Assembly: GCA_949316235.1 (NCBI GenBank)
Contig: OX438747.1
Span: 25,734,618 to 25,798,617, forward strand
Direction of reading: 5' to 3'
Origin: Oegoconia quadripuncta
Taxonomy: Eukaryota; Arthropoda; Insecta; Lepidoptera; Autostichidae
DNA length: 64,000 bases
Positions 32,501-38,500 of this stretch are shown piece by piece. Positions within the stretch are counted from its first letter, which is position 1; each line of letters opens with the position of its first letter. The notes beneath the pieces are model-generated. The model was not told the origin of the DNA. It saw only the letters and a program-made list of their open reading frames with translations, and made no database searches. A program made the translations under genes and the position numbers.

Positions 32501-35500
32501 ATTTCGCAATATTTTTCTTTTATGTTCTTCTTTTGAATGTAGGTAGTTATCTTGGAATGGTAAAAATAGACTTAATCATCATCATATTGGCCACAGAACT
32601 TCCACTAGGTCCTTTTTTTTTTGGCGATAATTGAATCTGGTATATGTACCGCGAGGGCAAAAAAGGTACAAGTGTGATAATTCATGTTATTGAATTATAT
32701 AATGTATTTCTATTTGTGAGGACCTGTAATTGGCTCTCTGTTTCCTATAATAGTTTCCATTAGTGTTATTGCAGCTGTTCATTTTCCGAATGAATAAAAA
32801 AAATCTATTTAAGAGCTATGTTCGTGTCCGTGGAGTTCTCTCCACACTTCTCTGCATTCCGCCTTTTCTTGATGGAGTTATACAGGGCGAATTTGAATTC
32901 GTGTAATTCTCATTAACAGGTGAAGCCACTCTTGATTACGAACAACGTTCGCCAACTATTTTCCGTTGAATTCGGCTATGGTTAAAAGTCGTTCGTAATC
33001 AGCAATGGAGGTACCAGCCGAAAATTGTTGGACTTCCATACTAAAGGTGGTTTCATGATAAAAAGGAAAATCATGACAGCATGACATTTAGTTTATTATT
33101 TATTGTAAATAGATAAATATGAATTAAATACGTGTTTTTTACAATCGGATCTGGAGTTACGGAGATTTTATAATATTTATAACTAACTTTGGAATTACGG
33201 TTTTGAGGACTTTTTAGGATGAAAAGTAACCTTAGTCCTTCTTCAGGTCCGAGGCTACCTCGTTGCTTGCTTGTTTGGCAAACAAATAAATGGAATGTTT
33301 ACATTTGTCTGCAGACGTACGCGGAGCCGTACAACGAGGAGGCGATCGCGCAGTACCATCAAATAGAGGAGTTCGCGGACGACATGCGCCTGACGGAGGC
33401 CTACTACCGCGGCGGGGACCATCGCGCGGCCGCCGACCTGGCCACGCGCCTGCTCGAGGTGTCGCCCTGGTCCGCCCAGCTGCGGACGCTGAGGGCCCAG
33501 TGCTACATCGCATTGGTGAGGGCAAACACTCCTTGATTAAAGTGACGAATTGTAGCTTGTTTCACCGGATATTATGTTTTATTGACAAATGTCTTTTAAA
33601 TCTTTATATTCTATTACAATTTTATTTACAATCGCTTACTATAATGTATGGGAGTGCACCTGAAAAGGTAGGGTTGGTGATACCATTGTACAGTGAATGC
33701 AAAAAATCTGCAAATATGTAACCCAAATTTATATGCAATCAATTCATTTGAATTACAAATAGCGCCATCTACCGGTCGCATTACATAAACTTCAACGCTG
33801 ATCGGACTGGTGATGGTACTAGTACGACATAATGTTTGATGGAGGCGTATTATCGTCGAGCCGACCATCGGACGGACGCTGCCGCTTAGATTATTAATAT
33901 AAGTTAGTCCCCTTGCAGTGCTACATCGGATTAGTACAAATATAATAATGATTTGCAAACAGCGCCATCTGTCGCTCTAACACCTCATATTCATTTTACA
34001 TTTAAGCTACTGGCTTGTTCATTTCTCTTGAAAAGAAAAAAAGAAATAATTTATGTATGTTTATCCGTTATCTAGTATCCATAGGACAAGCCTTGCTTAT
34101 TTTGGCACTAGATAATTGGTGTAAGTGTCCGAAATATTTATTTATTTATTTATAATTTGTTTTCAGAACGACCTGTTCTCTGCGGTGTCAGATATCCGCT
34201 CTGTGAACCGGTTGCAACAGGACTCCACGGAGGGCTACCACAGGTTGGCCACGCTCCTGTACCAGCTGGGCCACGTCAGCGATGCGCTCAAGGTACGCCT
34301 ACACTTTTTTATACGTTACAAGTTAACACTTGACTATCAGCAAGGAAGTGCGCTCTTCTGGAAGCCCGCAAATTATTAAGGGGACTCTGGCTTGCTATTT
34401 TTTTTTTATGCACAACGGGTTTTTGTACTTTACCTCAATCACACCTGATGTTAAGTGAAGATGAGGTCGAAGGTGGAAGCGTACTGACCGGGAAACCCCA
34501 ACACATTTGGGGGACTGGCTATCTTATCTCTGACAACCGGAACACAACAATGCTATTAACATCGCTGCTTGGCGGCAGATTTAGATAAGATGGTGGTAGC
34601 TAGCCAGGCGGACATTTAAAATGCCCTACCACCAACCAAACCGAGTACTTAAACATGTGCCCAGCTGGGGATCGAACCCGCGATTTCCGAATCGTAAACT
34701 CAATGTTGTTTACATTGAGCCACGGAGGCGGTTGTATATCTAGCTATCTTTACCAAACAGCAAAACTTAACATTGCTGCGTAACGGCCGATACAAATGAA
34801 ATAGCTACTATTCAAGCGAACATTCAAAAATGCCCTACCACTAAGCCAAACGGAGTACTAAACTACTTTACTTAATTTACTCCACTGGGAATCAAACCTG
34901 CGATCTCCGCTTTGTAAAAAACTTTATGTTCATATTGAGCCAAGAAAGACACATCTGCCACGTGTATATATGTCGTAAAATTTTTATTAGAATGGGAAAA
35001 AACGCTCGTTGGAAAATGCCACTCAAAGATTTGACTTCACCAGACTTTGCTTAACTTCTTCAATTGACAGGAAATCCGCGAGTGTCTCAAGCTGGACCCA
35101 GAGCACAAGCAATGCTTTCCGCTGTACAAGAAGCTGAAGAAAGTGGACAAGCTGCTGATCGAGTGCGAGGAGCTGAGCGAGCAGAGAGACTTCACCGGCT
35201 GCATCGCCAGCGCCAACAAGATACTCAAGCTGGAGGACGAGGTTACGCTCGTCGTCTTCGAGGCCAAAAAGTGGCTCTGCAGTTGTTCCACTAAGGTATG
35301 AGGACCCTCTATCCAACGTAAGCTTGAGCCAGACAACGCAACCACGCGTAGCACCGTCATGTTTGGACAAAATTATTTATATTACAATTTCATCCAAGTC
35401 CGTTTAGAAGTTAGATACTTGAGAATATAGTTAATTTGCTGAGAAAAAAAATTAAAGATAAAAAGTCAAAAACGCTTTATTTTGTAGGTACACCGTCAGT

Positions 35501-38500
35501 TGTCATATTTTTATGCTACTGCATATTCAAAAGGCTGAGACGAACAAGCAACAAACTCGAAGAGTTGCTTTTTTTAAACTGTTTATTGTAGTTCAAAGAT
35601 GTGTTACAATTTATTTAATTATTAGATTGTGAAATAGCCTGGTTGTGGTATGCGAATGAGTCGGTTACATCCAAGGATGATTATAATCCAAATAGTCTAA
35701 TAAAATATATTGTTATACAATAGTGTCGGAACATATGGTATGTGTGTGATTGGGGTTTATCTATATTTTAAGTAAATGCGAGTAAAACGGATGCAATTTG
35801 TGTATTTGGGTTCGCTGTTTACAAGGGATGGAAAGTGTGACAAAGACATCGAAGGCAGAGTGGATGCCGGAAATCAGGTGAACGGAGCACTGCATGCCTT
35901 TATGAGAAGCCAAAAAGCTCGTCGGGCTGTCTGTGGCGGGGTGCGTGTTTCAACACTGATTTACGGGTGTGAATGCTGGGTTTGGGAGAAGAAGAATGAA
36001 AGTAGAATTAATGCAGGAGAAATGAGATCATCGAGAAGGATGTGTGGGGTGACCGAAGGATAGAATTAGGAGTAGTGTAATTGTAAAAGGTATGCCGAGA
36101 TAGTTCGGACATGGGGAGAGGATGTGCGTCACAATCGGAGTAGGGGGAAGGCCGTGGTCTCCGTCCCCCGACACGGGAAGCAGGCGCCTGTATATGTGAT
36201 AATACAGAGGTGTGGCCTAACCCTCGGTGCTCGGTGTGCAGGAGGAGCTGTACGCGGAGGCGCTGGCGGCGTGCGGCGCGGCGCTGGAGCTGCGGCGGGA
36301 CGCGCGCGTGCTGTGCGACCGGGCCGACGCGCTGCTGGGGCTCGACATGTACGACGACGGTACGTGGGCGGGGGGGTAACACGTTACGTTTGTTTGACAT
36401 CTATGACGCGCTGTTGCTGTTGATGGGTACCTATGACGCGCTGTTGCTGTTGTTGGGTACCTATGACGCGCTGCTGCTGTTGTTGGGTACCTATGACGCG
36501 CTGCTGCTGTTGTTGGGTACCTATGACGCGCTGCTGCTGTTGTTGGGTACCTATGACGCGCTGTTGCTGTTGTTGGGTACCTATGACGCGCTGCTGCTGT
36601 TGTTGGGTACCTATGACGCGCTGTTGCTGTTGTTGGGTACCTATGACGCGCTGCTGCTGTTGTTGGGTACCTATGACGCGCTGTTGCTGTTGTTGGGTAC
36701 TATGACGCGCTGCTGCTGTTGTTGGGTACCTATGACGCGCTGTTGCTGATGTTGGGTACCTACGACGCGCTGCTGCTGTTGTTGGATACCTATGACGCGC
36801 TGTTGCTGTTGTTGGGTACCTATGACGCGCTGTTGCTGTTGTTGGGTACCTATGACGCGCTGTTGCTGTTGTTGGGTACCTATGACGCGCTGTTGCTGTT
36901 GTTGGGTACCTATGACGCGCTGTTGCTGTTGTTGGGTACCTATGACGCGCTGTTACTATTGTTGGGAACCAACTGGTGCTCTTCCACTTTTATTAAGATC
37001 CAACGGCGCATTGTTGCTGTTGTTAGGGTTGCAATCACGCATCACTGCTCTTGTTAAGGACTAAAACAAGACAACTCGGAATTGTTTAAGCTTTCTCATA
37101 TTATTAGTGAAGTCCTCACATATTATATAGGATGACAATTGAATACAGCTCCCAAAACCTTACTACAAGAAATCGTACTTAAGCGCTAACCTAACATTAA
37201 AATAGTAATCCCTTGTCATCCTCGCCGTTAAGAAACACAGTCTCTATAGAATCAACCGAAATCAAGCTACAAAAAGTGTCAGAAAACGCAACGTAACTTT
37301 TCCATGTAACGGTTGCAGCGATCCACACGTTCAAAGAGGCCCTGGAGCTGGAGGATGGGCTGCAGAGGGCCAAGGAGGGCATGAGCCGCGCACAGAAGCT
37401 GCAGAAGCAGTCGGAGCAGAGAGACTACTACAAAATACTCGGAGTTAAGAGGTAACAAACACCTATATCTCGTGGCGTATCTTTGGACCTTCACACGAAT
37501 CTAATTTTTATTGTGCAAAAATATAATTGAGCTGATTTTGAAACCTACGCATGGCACAACCCCACACCTTGCGAGCCGGGACGGATTGATGAATTTGTAT
37601 CGGCCTAGTGGTCGCTTGACAGTCAATATTTTCAAAACTCCTGTTGGTCACCGACTTGACCTATCAAGTACCCTCAATTGTAAAAAGTCTGGCGGACGCC
37701 ACTAGTAGTCATCTATTAAAAGACTGATAAGATAGATAAGATGTTTATTTACCGAAAAGGGTCATACACAGTTATACATTTGCTGCAACATCCACAATAC
37801 AATACACTTTATTGCACAAAAGGAGAACATACATTTTACAAAGCACAATACTGAAAAGAGTACAATTAGGCGGCCTTATCACTAAAAGCGATCTCTTCCA
37901 GGAAAATACGGATGCAGATATGAAATACCTACATAATCAATTTTACTATCTAATCCACACTAAGCTAAGTGGATGATAAACTTTCCATAATTCATATATT
38001 TGCTGCGAGGTTGGGCATATAACTATAGTAGAAATTCATCTCTCATTCGACTCAGCAATCTATTTAACAAACTATCTAAGGAACACAGAACTCTGGACCT
38101 ATTTAACACAAAACCCTCAGCGGTAAAACAAATATATTCATAACGATATTCTTTGGCCCCACTCCTAAGGACCTCATCCCGGAGAATTTATTTCTTCTTT
38201 TCGGTTGATAAGTCTAATCAGAATGTATGTGCGAATACCTTTTAATGGCTTTATTGAAATATTTTATGTACCTAAGCTTTTTATTTCTGCTGTTGGTTTT
38301 TTTTATGATTGACTGGATTCGCGTTTGACCACAATCTCACCTGATGGAAAGTGACGATGTGGTCGAACATGAAGCACGCGATCCCAGAAAATGCCTATTC
38401 ACTTTTCCCTATTTATGCCTCATCACGTTGGTGTTCCGAATAAAATATATAAAATGACCAAAGGCACTTCGACCACAATCGGGATCTTTTGTGCACATCC

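Noticed and set aside
36210..37064. Long open frames of [10 protein letters not shown] or [10 protein letters not shown] repeats
   Set aside because: They come from a 30-bp minisatellite in an intron; there is no splice or start support, and the exon 8 frame stops before the array.
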